DNA of 64,000 nt from Zygnema cylindricum (Eukaryota; Streptophyta; Zygnematophyceae; Zygnematales; Zygnemataceae): positions 1-64,000 of the forward strand of contig JBBHKE010000240.1 in the NCBI GenBank assembly GCA_037447655.1. Direction: 5' to 3'. Both the position numbers and the translations under genes were made by a program. Below, piece after piece: positions 1 to 12,054 of this stretch. The number at the start of each line of letters is the position of its first letter. The first letter of the stretch is position 1. The notes beneath the pieces were generated by a model. It saw only the letters and a program-made list of their open reading frames with translations, ran no database searches and was not told where the DNA came from.

Positions 1-1560
1 AACGATGGCATGTGGACGACTGTCTTTGCCATCCCCATGAACTGGGTTTCATTTCAGCCATGATGGGAGCAAATTGCTCCTTCATTATGGCGGCCAACAT
101 GACTTGTAACTCGGCCTTTTCCCTCTCTCGTTGAGAGACCTTAGGCGAAGTCGCCTCTTTTCGGTCTCCGTGGCAAAACAGGCAGGAATTCCATCGTTCT
201 GAATCTGATTTTGATATGAGAAATTAGGGTCCTTAACATGGCAACGGTGGACATAATGTCCCTTCTGGTTGCAATGGGTGCATGTGGCTGACTTATCCGG
301 GCACATGCGGGCATCGTGCCCCGTTTTTCCACATCGGAAACACAATCGGTCTCCGGAATTAAGTGGCGGATTTCCCATGGCTGGCTTCTTTGGAGGCCTA
401 TTAGAAGGCCACGGGTTCCTCGGAGGTGGTGGGGATTGGTCAAATTGGTTTCCTTGAGATTCGAAATTGTCATGAGCATCCCACCACGACGATAAAATCT
501 CACACCTAACCGCATATTCAGCTGCTTGTTCAAAGGTAAATTTCAGCCCGTATGTTAGACTGAGATGAGTCTGAATGAATATTTTCCATTAAGGAGGAAA
601 CTGTTTCACGAATTTTTGGACAGCCTCTGCATGGGACATAAGGTCTGGTTATGCTTCTCGAAGGGTTTCCATTATAGCTCGTAAAGTAAGGGCAGGCTCA
701 CCCAACCTACGTTTGAAGTTCATCAACTCTTTAACGTGATCTGGATTTTGCATCCGATATTCTTCTTGGAGAAGATCGAACATGACCGATAGCGGGTCAC
801 GTAAAAGAATTAATCCTCCCGGTCTAGCTGGAACTTACACACGGGCAACCAGAGCATACTGCTGAGGAATCTCGGAGATGGATGGATATAGCTCATCCCC
901 GTTAACGTCCAATATTGCTGGAATAACCGCCTGGTAGGGAATTTCTACCTGGTTGGAAACGGCTGGAAGTCGTGCAAAGGGTGGAGAGTGCTCTGTCATT
1001 TGACAGATACTCTCATACTTCCGTGTGTATAAAGTGAGAGCTGAGTCGCGAAGGTATCGACCGAGGAGAGAGAAAGCGACCCTAAGGTAAAAGCGGTCTT
1101 GATAACGAAATGCCAAGTCATGCATTTCGGTATCATAAAGCATACGAAAATGGGAAAGCGACATGGTGTCTTTCATTCATGAAAAACAAAATTCCATCTT
1201 CCCCATGCCCCCCTTTGAAGAGGAAACCATCTCGTCAAAGGAAGAATGCGTTGGTGGTTCCAAATTTGGATTAACCGGAAATTGAAATGTGAGAGGATAG
1301 GAAAAAATTTCCTTTGAAAAGTCTTATTCGGTTCTTTCCAGGTTTGACCTAGAGGAAACCGATGATAATGAGGAGAGTGTGGTCAATACCGACACTACTG
1401 ACGGAGATTCAAGGACCACAACCAAAAATGGTGCGTCTGTAGACTCGGAGAAACTGGAAAGATCTAATTGCAGTGGACGGAAAACTGTCCCGCTGCGGGT
1501 AGATCCGGATTGATAACGTAAGTTATCGCAATCCGTGGGCAAAGACGAAGAGAGAACCAT
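1..1560 (-). pseudogene. Ty3-type retrotransposon gag, decayed
   Basis: A nucleocapsid-like Gag read on the minus strand from about 1560 down to the window edge. The segment 835-1176 has the hydrophobic, helix-rich look of a capsid. The segment 85-378 carries two zinc knuckles of the form CX2CX4HX4C (CFRCGKTGHDARMC and CTHCNQKGHYVHRC), which in this family bind the element RNA. The pieces join only through frameshifts and in-frame stops near 630 and 833, so it is a dead copy. The Ser/Thr-rich stretch 1324-1560 is probably the Gag N-terminus. Protease, RT and integrase would lie to the left, outside the window. The double knuckle and long capsid favour Ty3 over Ty1; no RT is visible to confirm it. 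Confidence 0.65.
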
Positions 1561-2200
1561 CGATTACGACTATGAGAGCACGGAACGGCCTAATCGAGGT
1601 GCGTCAAATGGAAGGCCAAACCACACAAGACAAGTGAACACACGAAGTCTCTATCAAGACCCGTTGGTCAAATCTAGCAAAAAGTCGGAATACCAAAACC
1701 TCTACCCTGCAAACAATGGGGCAAGGCCGAAGGGCCAGATCTATAAAAACAAACAGAGAAATATCCAAGCACTTTTCGGTACAGATCTACAGTGACATTG
1801 AGAGAAAATTGTCTAAATAGTGCCACCAACGGTAAGATCTATGAATGAAAATCCAATCCAGATAGTCACAGGGAAACTCAAGGCCACTCACGGCTAGATA
1901 GCATGCAAGGAAAGCAAAGAAAATACAAATACTCAAAAAGAAAGGTTCGTAATAGAACCAATCCACACCGATCCCCTACACGAGTGTCGACACTATATCG
2001 TAACGCTCCTGCACCCAAAAGGCATCGGAATACTTACAAACACCTTTAATACTCTGGTGAGTATTAAAAGTGAACCGGACTTGGTTGAAACAAGTCGGAT
2101 TTTGCAGAGTCCTCAGGAACGTGATCCGCCTCGGTTCCGAATAATCGTACCGAGGACCACCACTAAACACCCAGGCAATTAGTATCCTGCTAGGGTATGC
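1340..2200 (-). repeat. Diverged repeat: gag 5' end and leader (copy 1)
   Basis: This stretch and 4430-5290 share the same series of short blocks in the same order. Examples are 'aaggcc-ctcacggctag-t-gcatg' (about 1881 and 5035), 'ggccagatctataaa' (about 1733 and 4885), 'ccaatccac' and 'ggcatcg-aa-cttacaaa'. They look like two old copies of the leader and Gag start of one Ty3-like family, in the same orientation as the gag at 1-1560. No LTR ends could be fixed. Confidence 0.5.
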
Positions 2201-2239
2201 GTATCAGCGCTATGCCACGGTATACCCAACTATAAAGCA

Positions 2240-3180
2240 ATGATAATTATATGTTATAATTCGTGCAAATCTAATATATATGAATATATATTTTTACTTT
2301 GCTAGGTTTTATGAATGATTAAATTTGGCAAAGGATAAAAAAAGAGAATATCAAATCCACCACAAACCAAACATCAACTAGCCAGCAAAGGAAGTTGCAC
2401 TAAAGGAAAGAAAGATAAGAAATATTGAGAAAAGTTCAAAATAAAACACAAAGTACGGTAAAATTGGGCAAAAAGGTTTCCCAAACCCTAATACCACGCT
2501 GCAAAAATCAAAAATCTGCGACCAAGGGATGGTAATATGCTGACCTAGGGTTAAGAATTCCAAAAAATAAACCCTAAATCCGCCCAAACCCTAAATCTGC
2601 GGCCCAAACCCTAAATCTGCGGCCAAACCCTAATTCCGCAGATTAACCCTAAAAATCTGACACAAAATCAGACCTAAATCTGCAGACCAGAAATAGAGTG
2701 GAAGCAAGATAGAAGACAAGAATTGAAAGCAAGAAATAAGAAAACAAAAAACCAAAACAAAATGTTTTTCTTTTTTTTTATAAATTAAATTATATTTATA
2801 ATATATTTTCCCAAAGCAAAACTGAAAGCGAAAGCAAAATAGAGAGAAAATAGAATGGAGCTTGTAGAAAAATAAAGCTAGATCAAAAGGAAAAAAAACC
2901 AACTCAAATAAAAGGTGGAAGAAAATCTAGAAATGAAAAGATAGATTTTATATTGAAAATAATGTAATATTTATATTTTTTTCCTTTAGCTTTATTTTAT
3001 CACACAAAACTGAGAAGTAAAACTGAAAATGAAAGGTAAATAGGCAGGAAAATGGGAAGACAAAAACAACTGAATTTGAAAAGTAATATTTTTTTTATGA
3101 AATAAAGTTTATATTTTTAGTAATTTATTTTAAAAAAAATAGACTTTTAGAAAATGTGATTTTGAAAAATTTAGCTTTTG
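2240..3180. other. AT-rich non-coding stretch with telo-box repeats
   Basis: No gene is recognisable; short ORFs here are AT-rich noise. At about 2567-2660 a roughly 20-bp unit, core AAACCCTAAATCTGCGGCC, occurs about four times with drift. It contains the plant telomere/telo-box motif AAACCCTAA, and single copies lie at about 2485 and 2640. This is too degenerate for a telomere tract. Confidence 0.5.
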
Positions 3181-4143
3181 GACAAGAATGCTAAGCCAGG
3201 AGGTAGCCACTAGGCTCTCAGGTCTTTATCACATTCCATACAAGAGTTATCCCGTTACGACAGCAAAGCAAGAAATATTCCAACCGAAACAAGGGAATAT
3301 CCAAATCCGATCAAAAATACACTCCTTTCAAGCCAACCGAAATACAAACAAGACACAATACACAACCAAACCGTCAAGCTGCCCGAAGAAGGCACAGCAA
3401 GGTACAGATGTGCTCCCCCACGATCTCCAATTCCACACTTCCACCAAAAGACCAAGTTTGGAGGGAAACCTTCCGGACGTGGCCTTAGGCCGTGTGGATT
3501 AAAAACGTGGGCAGAAATAAAAGGGGAAATATTCTTAACCTATCTAGCCTCTACAGCTAGCTAGCAAGGAGAAGAAAGACACGTGGGCAATCGGTGAGAG
3601 AGAGAGCAAGAGAAAATGCTCCGCTGCCAAGAGAAAATTCTTGTCCAAAAGCTAAATTCTCTAAGTCTGAGAATTAGGCTAAGTAAGAGCTACACTAGGC
3701 CAAAGCAAAATTAGCCTACGTCTAGTCTACTTTATATGCATGAAACTACTAAAGATGTTGGCCAATAGGCGGCCAACATCGTCTGCCGTACGCCTTACAA
3801 AATCCACTGACCGTGGGTAAAAACCCTCCCTAACTACATGTGCGCGCGAACCTACATGGGTTCGCGACTTAAATAAAGAGATAGTGTATCGAAGTGTCGC
3901 CCGGAAATCGCGATGCGCCTCCAAAAGATACTCCGCGTACATACTTCGAAATCGCGTGCATACGCACGAATCGAAGCATACCGCACGAAATACTCGAAAT
4001 AGCGTCACGTCGCCCAAACGATGTTTCGCATCCAACTTTGAAAATCGTGTACCTACGCACGAAATAAACATATCGCACGAAATTAGTACCTTTCAAAGAA
4101 AAACTGAAAATATGAATCGGAATTAAATTGTACGTGCAAACGA
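3181..4143. other. Non-coding stretch, no gene seen
   Basis: Nothing codes here with support. The part 3540-3720 (GA-rich, 'gagagagagagcaag', then 'ctaagtctgagaattaggctaag') resembles an LTR transcription-start region, but no paired copy is visible. From 3890 the sequence becomes rich in CGCACG and TACGCACGAA words that grade into the satellite on the right. Confidence 0.4.
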
Positions 4144-4383
4144 AAATCATGCGCGCGTGCCAAAATCGTGCTTCCATGCATAAAACCGCGCGCGCGTGCC
4201 TTAAACTGCACGTGCATACAAAATACCGCGCGTGCGTGCAGAATACCGCGCGTGCGTGAGAAATATTGCGCGTGCGTGAGAAATACTGCGCGTGCATGCA
4301 AAATACTGCGCGTGCGTGTATTATATCGTGCGCGCACACCGAATATCTCGCGTGCGGGCATGATATCTTGCGCGCAGGCAACC
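4144..4383. repeat. 20-bp tandem satellite, alternating purine-pyrimidine
   Basis: About twelve imperfect copies of a 20-bp unit, for example GAAATACTGCGCGTGCATGC and AAAATACTGCGCGTGCGTGT. Each unit joins an AT-rich half to a GCGCGTGCGTG half of alternating purine and pyrimidine. Long ORFs on both strands through this block come from the periodicity and are not genes. Confidence 0.85.
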
Positions 4384-4429
4384 GACGTGATGCGGCATGA
4401 CAGCCGAATTCAAAGCCTGAATCGGTACT

Positions 4430-5290
4430 AACGGAGACCAAAAAGAGATGAAATTTGAATCGGGTTCCCTTTCGTTATCAGTCTGTTCTACAGATAGCGT
4501 GGATAGAATGGATGACAAAGATGACACGGTGGTTAAATCTGAACGTGTAGAGGACGCTCTAGATTCAATTAAAGGTCTTAACGTCAAAGGAACCAAATTT
4601 GATAAATTCCATTAATCGAAATTTATTAAACGCAAAGTTTCACCTCTACGTGTAGATCCGTATGAGTAGTCAAGATTATCCGAATCAGTGGGTATAAAAA
4701 TGACTGAGATAAAAAATTAATCCGCTAATGGATACGCCCTATACGAGGTGCAGCAAATGCCAAACCATACCACAGACGTAGGCAATAATCTCAAAAAGTC
4801 TCTAACAAGGCCACGATGGCTAGATCTAGTCAAAAAGCCGCTTTTACCGAAACCTCTACTTACAAACGAGTGGGTAAGGCCGAAGGACCAGATCTATAAA
4901 GGTAGAAAATTGCTAAACAAACACCCGAAGGTGCAGATATAAAGCTTCACAGGCTGAAAATAGTTCTATCCAAGGTCACCAACGGCCAGATCTAACTAGA
5001 AAATTCCACGCCAAACATACAACAAGAAAACAGAAGGCCGCTCACGGCTAGGTGGCAAGCATGGAAAGCGTAGACAATGCAGATGCTAAATACAAGTAGG
5101 TTCGATTGGACCCAATCCACTCACGTACCCTCTAAACGATCAACAACTATTTTGACACGAGCCTGCACCTGCAAGGCATCGTAAACTTACAAAGCACTTT
5201 TAGCAATGTGGTGATTGTCAAGGGTGAGCTACGGTTGTTCGCTCCAACCAAAATTTTGCAGAGCTCTTGTAAACGAATCTGCTGCACTAT
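4430..5290 (-). repeat. Diverged repeat: gag 5' end and leader (copy 2)
   Basis: Second member of the pair described at 1340-2200, with many substitutions and small indels. The coding frame of the Ser/Thr-rich Gag start is broken by several stops. Confidence 0.5.
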
Positions 5291-7518
5291 CTCCTCTCAT
5301 TGTTGAGATATGTCACAATGTGAAGAATCGATGCCTCTGATCAACTAATGATCTCACTTTGACAATGTCAGAGTTTCATGCTTCAGTGGTTGCAACAGCA
5401 AGCCTTGCTGTGCATGGTATTGAATCGCATTGTCGTCTGTTGCATTTGTACTTTTGTCTCGCCACTTTGTTGGTTGTTCCAAAGAATGCAACTGTTTTGT
5501 GTGTGGTTTTGACTGCTGTTTTGATCTAATGGTGTTTGACATCATGTCTTTTTACATTAGATGTTTGATTACAATTCCCACCTGTTATGTACGGTTTGGT
5601 TGATCTCAAATTAGCCGACATCTATTCTTATCTAACTGTTTTTGAGAGCCCAAATGCCTAGCTACCAAACTTCCATAAAAAAAATGCCTCGTCGTGGTCT
5701 TAAGATACTGCCATTATCTAAGGAAAGCACAGTCGAACACAGTTCCTAATTTGAAATTTTATGGGATATTTTAGCATATAAGTTGTTCATACAATGACGA
5801 GTTGAGTTTTTTGTATGGTAATGTTTTTCTATAGCTATGCAAACAATTTTCGTGCCTCACGATTCGGCTATGTTAACCATCTAAGTGGTTACTGGACATT
5901 GATTATTGGCATACATTGACACTAGACGACCTTACAAGATTTATAACCGTACATTGAGAGTGTCGTACACTCGTACATCTCAAACTATGTTTTGCTGATA
6001 AGACTGAACCAAGTACATTGTAAGGTCACTGACCCTTGCCAATTGAAACTCTTAACAAATATGGGAAACCATCTTGCCAAAAAGATTGTTTAACTAAAAA
6101 AGAAACAAGTTTGGCCGCAACTTGTTTTTGATTTTGTAAAGAAGTGGTTTAAGTGTGCCTTTGATCATATTTTTCAAACCATGATTTAAAAAAGTTTGGT
6201 TCTATTTGATCTAAAAGGGAGCTGAACGAAACCAAACTGAAGTGACCGGAATTGAATAAAACTGAACCGAACTAACTGCTATCTGCAAGGGGAAGCTTTC
6301 CAAGCTAACAAGTTAGAACTGAACTAAGATGGTCGTTTGGTCTCTCTGATTTTGCAAATTCACAAACGGTCTCAACCTGATTGGTTAAATTCAAACTATT
6401 TGAGCGCCATGATCATCCCAAATGTGGTTTGAACCTGTGTACCGACGTAAGGACGCGTGGTGGAATACAATACATAATATGCAATTTAATGCATATAGTT
6501 ATAGCGCACAAACGTATGGAGTAGGTTTGCTTAAGTTGAGGAAACTTTATGTTGGGAACTCTCAAGGAAAATGAGAAGCGTATGCGTCATTTTGGTAGCT
6601 CTCAAGCGCTTGTGTCAGCCTGAATAATACTGTATTGTATGTACTATATGCGTGCACAATAGTACCACTTTGGAACAATCGTGTTAGGATTTGACGACTG
6701 GTTTCATTGACTTGTTTTGAGTAGTGAAAAAATGAAGGCAACCGGTTAGAGTTTTCAACGGGATTGTGGACATCAACTGTTAATACGAAAACAACAATTG
6801 ACACGGCCGTCCAAATGATATGCCAAGCAAACCGTGGGACCACAAATAAACAAGAGCTTGGGCGCTAAGAAAAGCTTCCTTCTTCCTCTCTATGTCCGTG
6901 AGGAGAGTGAGAGGGGCACCCTTCTCTCCTTTCAATGTCTCTATTTTGTTTCACCTCCTAAACGCCCTAATGAGGGAGAGGTGGAGAGAGATGAAGAAGG
7001 AAAAGGAGGGGGAAAAGAAGCTACACTCACTGTTTTCTTTTACCTCTCTCTATTTCCCTCTTCCTCTCATTCTCCCCTCTCCCTCATTTCCTCCTTTCAA
7101 CCACTTACAACAGATTTGCTGCATCATGGTAGTATTGCACCGACATCCAGGTTCCTACCGGGAGAGATTAGCGGTGACATAGTGGCCGCACAATGTTCTC
7201 TGTGACAATCATAACCGTCCACTGAAATAAATTCGTCGACCCGCTCGTCTTTTTTCGCACCCGGCCGTTCCGTCAAATCTGGTAAACATGGTTATCGCCC
7301 TGTCATAACTTTTGTGAAACGACGACATATTTTTTGTCTTGCTAAATCGTACGAAAACCTTCGCCGACACCGATACCTATAAGTTTCGATGTTAGGATGA
7401 ATTTTCATCGTGAACATGCTGCAGATTTTTACAAGTTTGGGATTAAAGAATCAATAGTCTTGTTGACAAAAGTTAAACAGTTTTTAATATGCACCCCATT
7501 AAAAGTCTGTCCATAGTC
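5291..7518. other. Intergenic stretch without recognisable gene
   Basis: All ORFs are short and none resembles a known protein. About 7020-7110 is a CT-rich tract. Around 6180-6330 the words AACTGAA and ACCGAACT recur. No LTR ends, tRNA or protein domain were found. Confidence 0.4.
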
Positions 7519-7702
7519 TATCGGATAGGAAGTGATCAATTTGGATTAATTTTTGTCTAGATAGAACAGATCATTATTGAACATATTTGTTTAAATATTT
7601 TACTCCATGATATCGGATAGGAAGCGATCAATTTGGATTAATTTTTGTCTGGATAGAACAGATCATTATTGAACAGATTTGATTAAATATTTTACTCCAC
7701 GA
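7519..7702. repeat. Two-copy tandem duplication, 92-bp unit
   Basis: Copies at 7519-7610 and 7611-7702 begin TATCGGATAGGAAG and end TATTTTACTCCA(T/C)GA. They differ at only a few positions, so the duplication is fairly recent. Confidence 0.9.
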
Positions 7703-9291
7703 TTAACAATTTCCAAACGTATGTTCTCCCATTAAAATGTTGTAGATTTTTTTTTTGAGACTTAGGTCTGCCACATGATTTTGGATACAAAAAGTGTTGC
7801 ACTGCGGTGTGTGCAAACACAAAAACAAGACAAAACAGATAGAAAAACAATAAAAGAAAATGGTATATACCATGGTCACCACATTCCTTGGAAGAATATT
7901 CAAGTACGAAAACATTCGACAAGGAAATTTATGTCAAAACCCCCAATCTTTTCACATTTTAGACATTAGGAATGTATGTCATGCAAGATTATATTTATTG
8001 CTTATGGAGAAATTTCCACCTTATTACGACTTCATTGGATGCGGTTTCGGACCAATTTTGGAGTTAGAAATTATTGGGCCGGCAAGGCACCAAAAGCTAT
8101 TTTTGAGGGACGATTTTGAGTACAACATTTATTGTTTTGCTCTATAATCAAATGTCATATTAAAATGTATGTAGCGTAGCTGATAGAACTTTACTTCACT
8201 TAATTTGGATAATTAAGCAACAAGATATGTTAGGTTAAAGTAGTATTTTGGTGCAATTTTTGGAAACTTTGATGTACAGTAACTTTTCAAAGAATCACTC
8301 AAATACGCTCTGTTTTATATTGGTAGATAGAAAGATTTAATACCTTTTAAATAAGATCTAGTTTGGAGTAATCTAATAGATATTAACAAAGATATGGGAG
8401 TTTCTGTAAACTGCATAATATAGGTCAATTATTGACTTTTTGAAGTAATGATTGTTTTTGCCGATTGGAAATTGGTGCAGGCTGTCCAACCGACGGTTCA
8501 TAATTCAAATGTCCTGACGTTTTCGGTAATTAAACTTAGAATGAGTCCCGTAGTGTCAGTTTTTGATGCCAAGTATTAGTTCTAAGTGTTTGAGGTTGTT
8601 GGAACTCAATAGTGCCTTTGAAATGAAAGCTCAAAACCGTCTCTCAGTTGTCGCCTTCCGAAACCTGAATTCATCAGAAAAGAGCTATTTTGCCAGCCTC
8701 CCTTTTGCCATCTTTAGATCATGTTAGAGTTGCCTTCCAGTTAGTCAATTTGTGTCTTGTTTGGCAACAAGGATACTTGGGGCTTTTTGATTGCAATAGT
8801 CTTTGGGAGGCTAAAGGAGGGAGTTGGATGGATCCCTGATTGGGAGGGATCCGTGGTGTTTCGGGACCTTTGGATTCTGATCACGAGAGTTTTTCGTGGC
8901 CTTAGTTTGCTCCTTTGGGTGGGTCAAAACCCTTATTAAGTTTGCATTCGGGGACGCTTGGATATTCTTGTTTTGTTTTTAATTCTTTGTAATATCTTTA
9001 TGTATTGTGGTGAATGGCTTCTGATAGAGTAGGGTATGAAGCAATATGGTTAAATCTGCAAAGATCAGTGTCATAAATGTTATGGCAGTCTAAATTACTT
9101 CAATTTTGATTTGATTTGTTAATTCCCAAGATTATGGTTATGGTTGACTCAATTTTGTTTAAAGTTGTTAGCATAGCCCATCGAGCTTGATGATATTAAA
9201 GCTCACGGTTAGATAGAACTGAGAGACCGTGCATTGTAGTGTTTTATATGGTGCATTTGTTTCTTTGATTTCTGTTTATTTTTATTTAAAA

Positions 9292-9711
9292 ATGTCAAAA
9301 AATATTATAGATGAATGTTGGAATATAAGGGGAGGTGGGGATGCACCTCGTAGAGACATGTTTGGAACCCCGGAAATGGGTGAAACTAGCTCTTCCTCTC
9401 GGAGGGGCTTGCCAAATTTCTACAGATTTGAGGATGCCATCGGTTCGGGGATGCCATCGGTGCCATCAGTTTCTCATACAGGTGGAGGACCAGACATTCC
9501 AAATTTCCCAAGTCGTTCCCCAATTTCTCCTCTTAAGTCCACTCCTCCTATTGGGATGTCCACTGAAGATTTCCCCATTCTAGCCAAATCTGTTGAGCGA
9601 AGACGAGCTTCTCGGCCATTTCCACCAATTAGAAAGGCTTCACATTCTCTTTCTTTTTATTCGGCTGCTTTCTACTCACTCTCCTATAATTGGACCAGCT
9701 ACTCGTGCTAG
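9292..9711 (+). pseudogene. Conserved N-terminal ORF of dispersed repeat, copy I
   Basis: A 139-codon frame from ATG at 9292, rich in Gly, Ser and Pro, with the segments RRDMFGTPEMGETSSS and GMSTEDFPILAKSVE. The homologous frame in copy II (30,396-30,686) keeps the ATG and most residues, so it was once coding. It has no recognised domain. The low-complexity Pro/Ser composition would fit the N-terminus of a retroelement Gag, but that rests on context only. In copy I the frame is lost after 9711; coding-like text continues in other frames to about 9950. Confidence 0.45.
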
Positions 9712-9953
9712 GCAACCTCACCTTAAGTTCCTGATCCCACCACCAGATTTACATTAAACCGTTGTGAGGAACGAGCTTAAGGCTTTGTATGGGAAACAAT
9801 CATGTGATCACAAGGGTCCTAAAGATAGTCATAGAGGAGCTAGGTCGAGAGCAGACGTGTCAAAATCATGGAGGAGACAAAGGAAGGAAAAGCCGAAGAT
9901 GTCTCCTCTCCCACATTTTGATTTTCGTCTGCTAAATCCGTTACTTTGGGGAG

Positions 9954-10961
9954 TGTTGAAATTGCTAGATTTATGAAGTATTTTTTAGGTCTGAATAGGT
10001 TAGTGAAAACAGAAAAAAAAAGCGCAGGCAGTTTGCCTCCACCTCCTCTCTCTATTGCCCATACTTGTTGTAGTCACTGAACGAAAGAGAGGGTGGTGGA
10101 GCCATGGCAGCCTTGGCTCCTTTGCCAGGTCAAAAGAAGTGACATAAGTCAATTTTTACAAAAGGTTGAGTCCGTCAGGACTCGAACCTCCGACCGACAA
10201 AGCGAGGCGTAACTGTCAGCCTTAGCCGGTCTGTTGATGAAGTCCGTTAGAGTACATAGGGTGTGATTAGAATTTAAATATGTTAAAGTTCAATAATCGG
10301 ACTAACTGAATTACGGATAAATAACATAGAAAAAAATTGGATTACTGTGCGAACATAAAATCGCACGAAACAAATTTACCGTACATCAATTTTCAACGGT
10401 TGGCATTCAAAGCCGTTTTGAATCCGAAGGCACGCATCATCGCCGAGATCGCAGAATGGCCGCTTTGGCGGTTTTTCGGCCGTGACATGACTTGGCCCCA
10501 CGTGGCAGGATAACATTGGGAAGTGGGAATCCGTGAGAGCACGAGGGCCAGTCCGGAGGAGACATGCGTCCACTCAATGGCCGAGTCGTACACAAACGTA
10601 CAGAAAGTACACCGGTCACTGTACCTTTGGGTACTTTCCATTTGTTCGATCGATTTGCACATCAGTAGATAGGGGTTGTAAGAGGGGTGTAGGACATAGG
10701 AAATTTAAAAGGTACTTGCCTCTCTCCCAATGAACTTGTATACATATTCGCATCTTTGCCACTTGAGTTTTAATCGCCAGATTAGGCTTTTTCAGTGATT
10801 TCTTTTTCTGCGGACTCAAGGGAGTCCACAATGCACAGGGTTGTAGTCAGATTGCTTGTTTGCCTAGTTGGGTGTTTGTGATCCTAGCTGAAGAAGGCTT
10901 AGTCAAAGAATATCTAAAGGCTTCCTGATTTTTATATTTCAATGGGGAACACAGATTTGCA
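9954..10961 (+). mobile_element. Solo LTR of a Ty1/copia element (copia-1 group)
   Basis: It begins TGTTGAAATT and ends TTGCA. It lies precisely within copy I: copy II has no such insert between 'ctttgggga' and the following 'gttat'. It is flanked by near-identical 5-bp target copies (gggag at 9949-9953, aggag at 10,962-10,966). The first ~90 bp align by eye with the LTR at 31,180-32,352 (TGTTGA-ATTTG, then AGGCAGT-TGCCT). A tRNA-like block lies antisense in its U3 part. Confidence 0.8.
10150..10245 (-). other. tRNA-like block (degenerate) in LTR
   Basis: On the minus strand the block reads ACCGGCTAAGGCTGACAG followed about 35 nt later by a good pol III B box, GGTTCGAGTCC. The T-stem pairs poorly and no 7-bp acceptor stem forms, so it is not a functional tRNA. 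Equivalent blocks sit antisense in the other LTRs of this group. Confidence 0.5.
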
Positions 10962-12054
10962 AGGAGCCGTTATGGAAGACAAAACACGAGAGATCTAACA
11001 GCTAGGAGTCTCATATTAGACCTAGAGGATCCCTCAACATTGATTTTTCCCACATCTTCATCATCTTCTCCTAATTTTGGCAGGGTTTCGTCGAAAGAGG
11101 GGATAATTGCTGATTTTCTCTCACCTACGTGGGGAGGGGGAAATCAAAAGCAAGGAGGGGGTAGTTTCGGAATTAGTCGTAGAAGATAAGTAACCTAAGT
11201 TACCTGTCTAGATTTCAAAGTTACTTGAGGTAGAGGGAAAAATTGGAGCACATGGAGAATCACTTTTAAGGGAAGGAGAGGAAAGGGACCGAGAGGCTGC
11301 ACCAGTGGTTGCACAACAAGATTGGAGTCTTTTCTCCAACAAATCGGCAGGTATTGGAGCTATAGTAGAGGAGGAGTTACGAGTAGGTTGAACAGGGCCG
11401 ACAGATGACATAGTTCCGATTCCATCATTGGTACTTACTCCAACCAACAATCTGGAACTAGACCCCATTCTTTTTCGATACATGTCTGTTTTAGCTCGTG
11501 ATCCAGGAGAAGCAGCTTTGGAAAGGATCCTTGACATTGATATGATTCCAATACCTATTACCTCTCGTTTTGAGCATCTTCTTCGAACCCCTCCTCCTAT
11601 TGATCCACTTTTCCCTCATATTATGCGTTTGGTGGGACACTAGCGATTTGACCTTACCGAGTTATGTCGGCCATCTAGGCTAAATTGAATATTGGGGTAG
11701 AGAGGGGTGTTCCAACAGAGTTAGGAAAGAGTGGGAAGGACAAGGTTGGGATTCGAGAGGTCACGAAAATTAAAAGATAAGTAGGGGAATCGTCCAGGCC
11801 AACAATTGATCCATTGGGGGTTGGGCAATTTCCTAAGAAGAGACCACAAGAGGTTATAGAGACTGATGATACTTTTTCTAGATCTGATGCATAGGTACAA
11901 AAAAGGACGAGGATGAAAGCAACACCCATTTCATCACCAAATCAAACAGACCATCAGAGAGTTAGACTTCGACTAGATCCAAGGATGATTTTCAAGGGAG
12001 ATTCTTAGAAAGTACGAGAAAATTTGGAAATTAGGTTGCAGCAACTCTCACCCA

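Larger units (their letters stand above)
7980..12054 (+). repeat. Dispersed repeat, copy I (unidentified, probably retroelement 5' part)
   Basis: Matches copy II at about 27,380-32,520 over several kilobases, from 'gattatatttattgc-tatgga' through the ORF at 9292 to 'ggatccctcaacattg' near 11,040. Copy I is interrupted by the solo LTR 9954-10,961 and ends where copia-1 begins. In both copies a non-coding leader of about 1.2 kb precedes an ORF starting MSK(N/K)IID. Since copy II starts right after the polypurine tract of the methyltransferase-bearing Ty3 element, the leader may be an LTR of that family. I could not fix LTR ends or a primer site. The part 11,200-12,050 holds further short coding-like pieces with stops. 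Confidence 0.6.

Noticed and set aside
2567-2660. Interstitial telomere
   Set aside because: Only a few AAACCCTAA words inside a longer 20-bp unit; no pure TTTAGGG array.
3869-4441. 190-codon minus ORF with His/Ala/Arg repeats
   Set aside because: It is the 20-bp satellite read in frame; open frames exist on both strands for the same reason.
11208-11537. Minus-strand ORF in repeat copy I
   Set aside because: Opposite to the repeat's apparent coding direction, and no domain.
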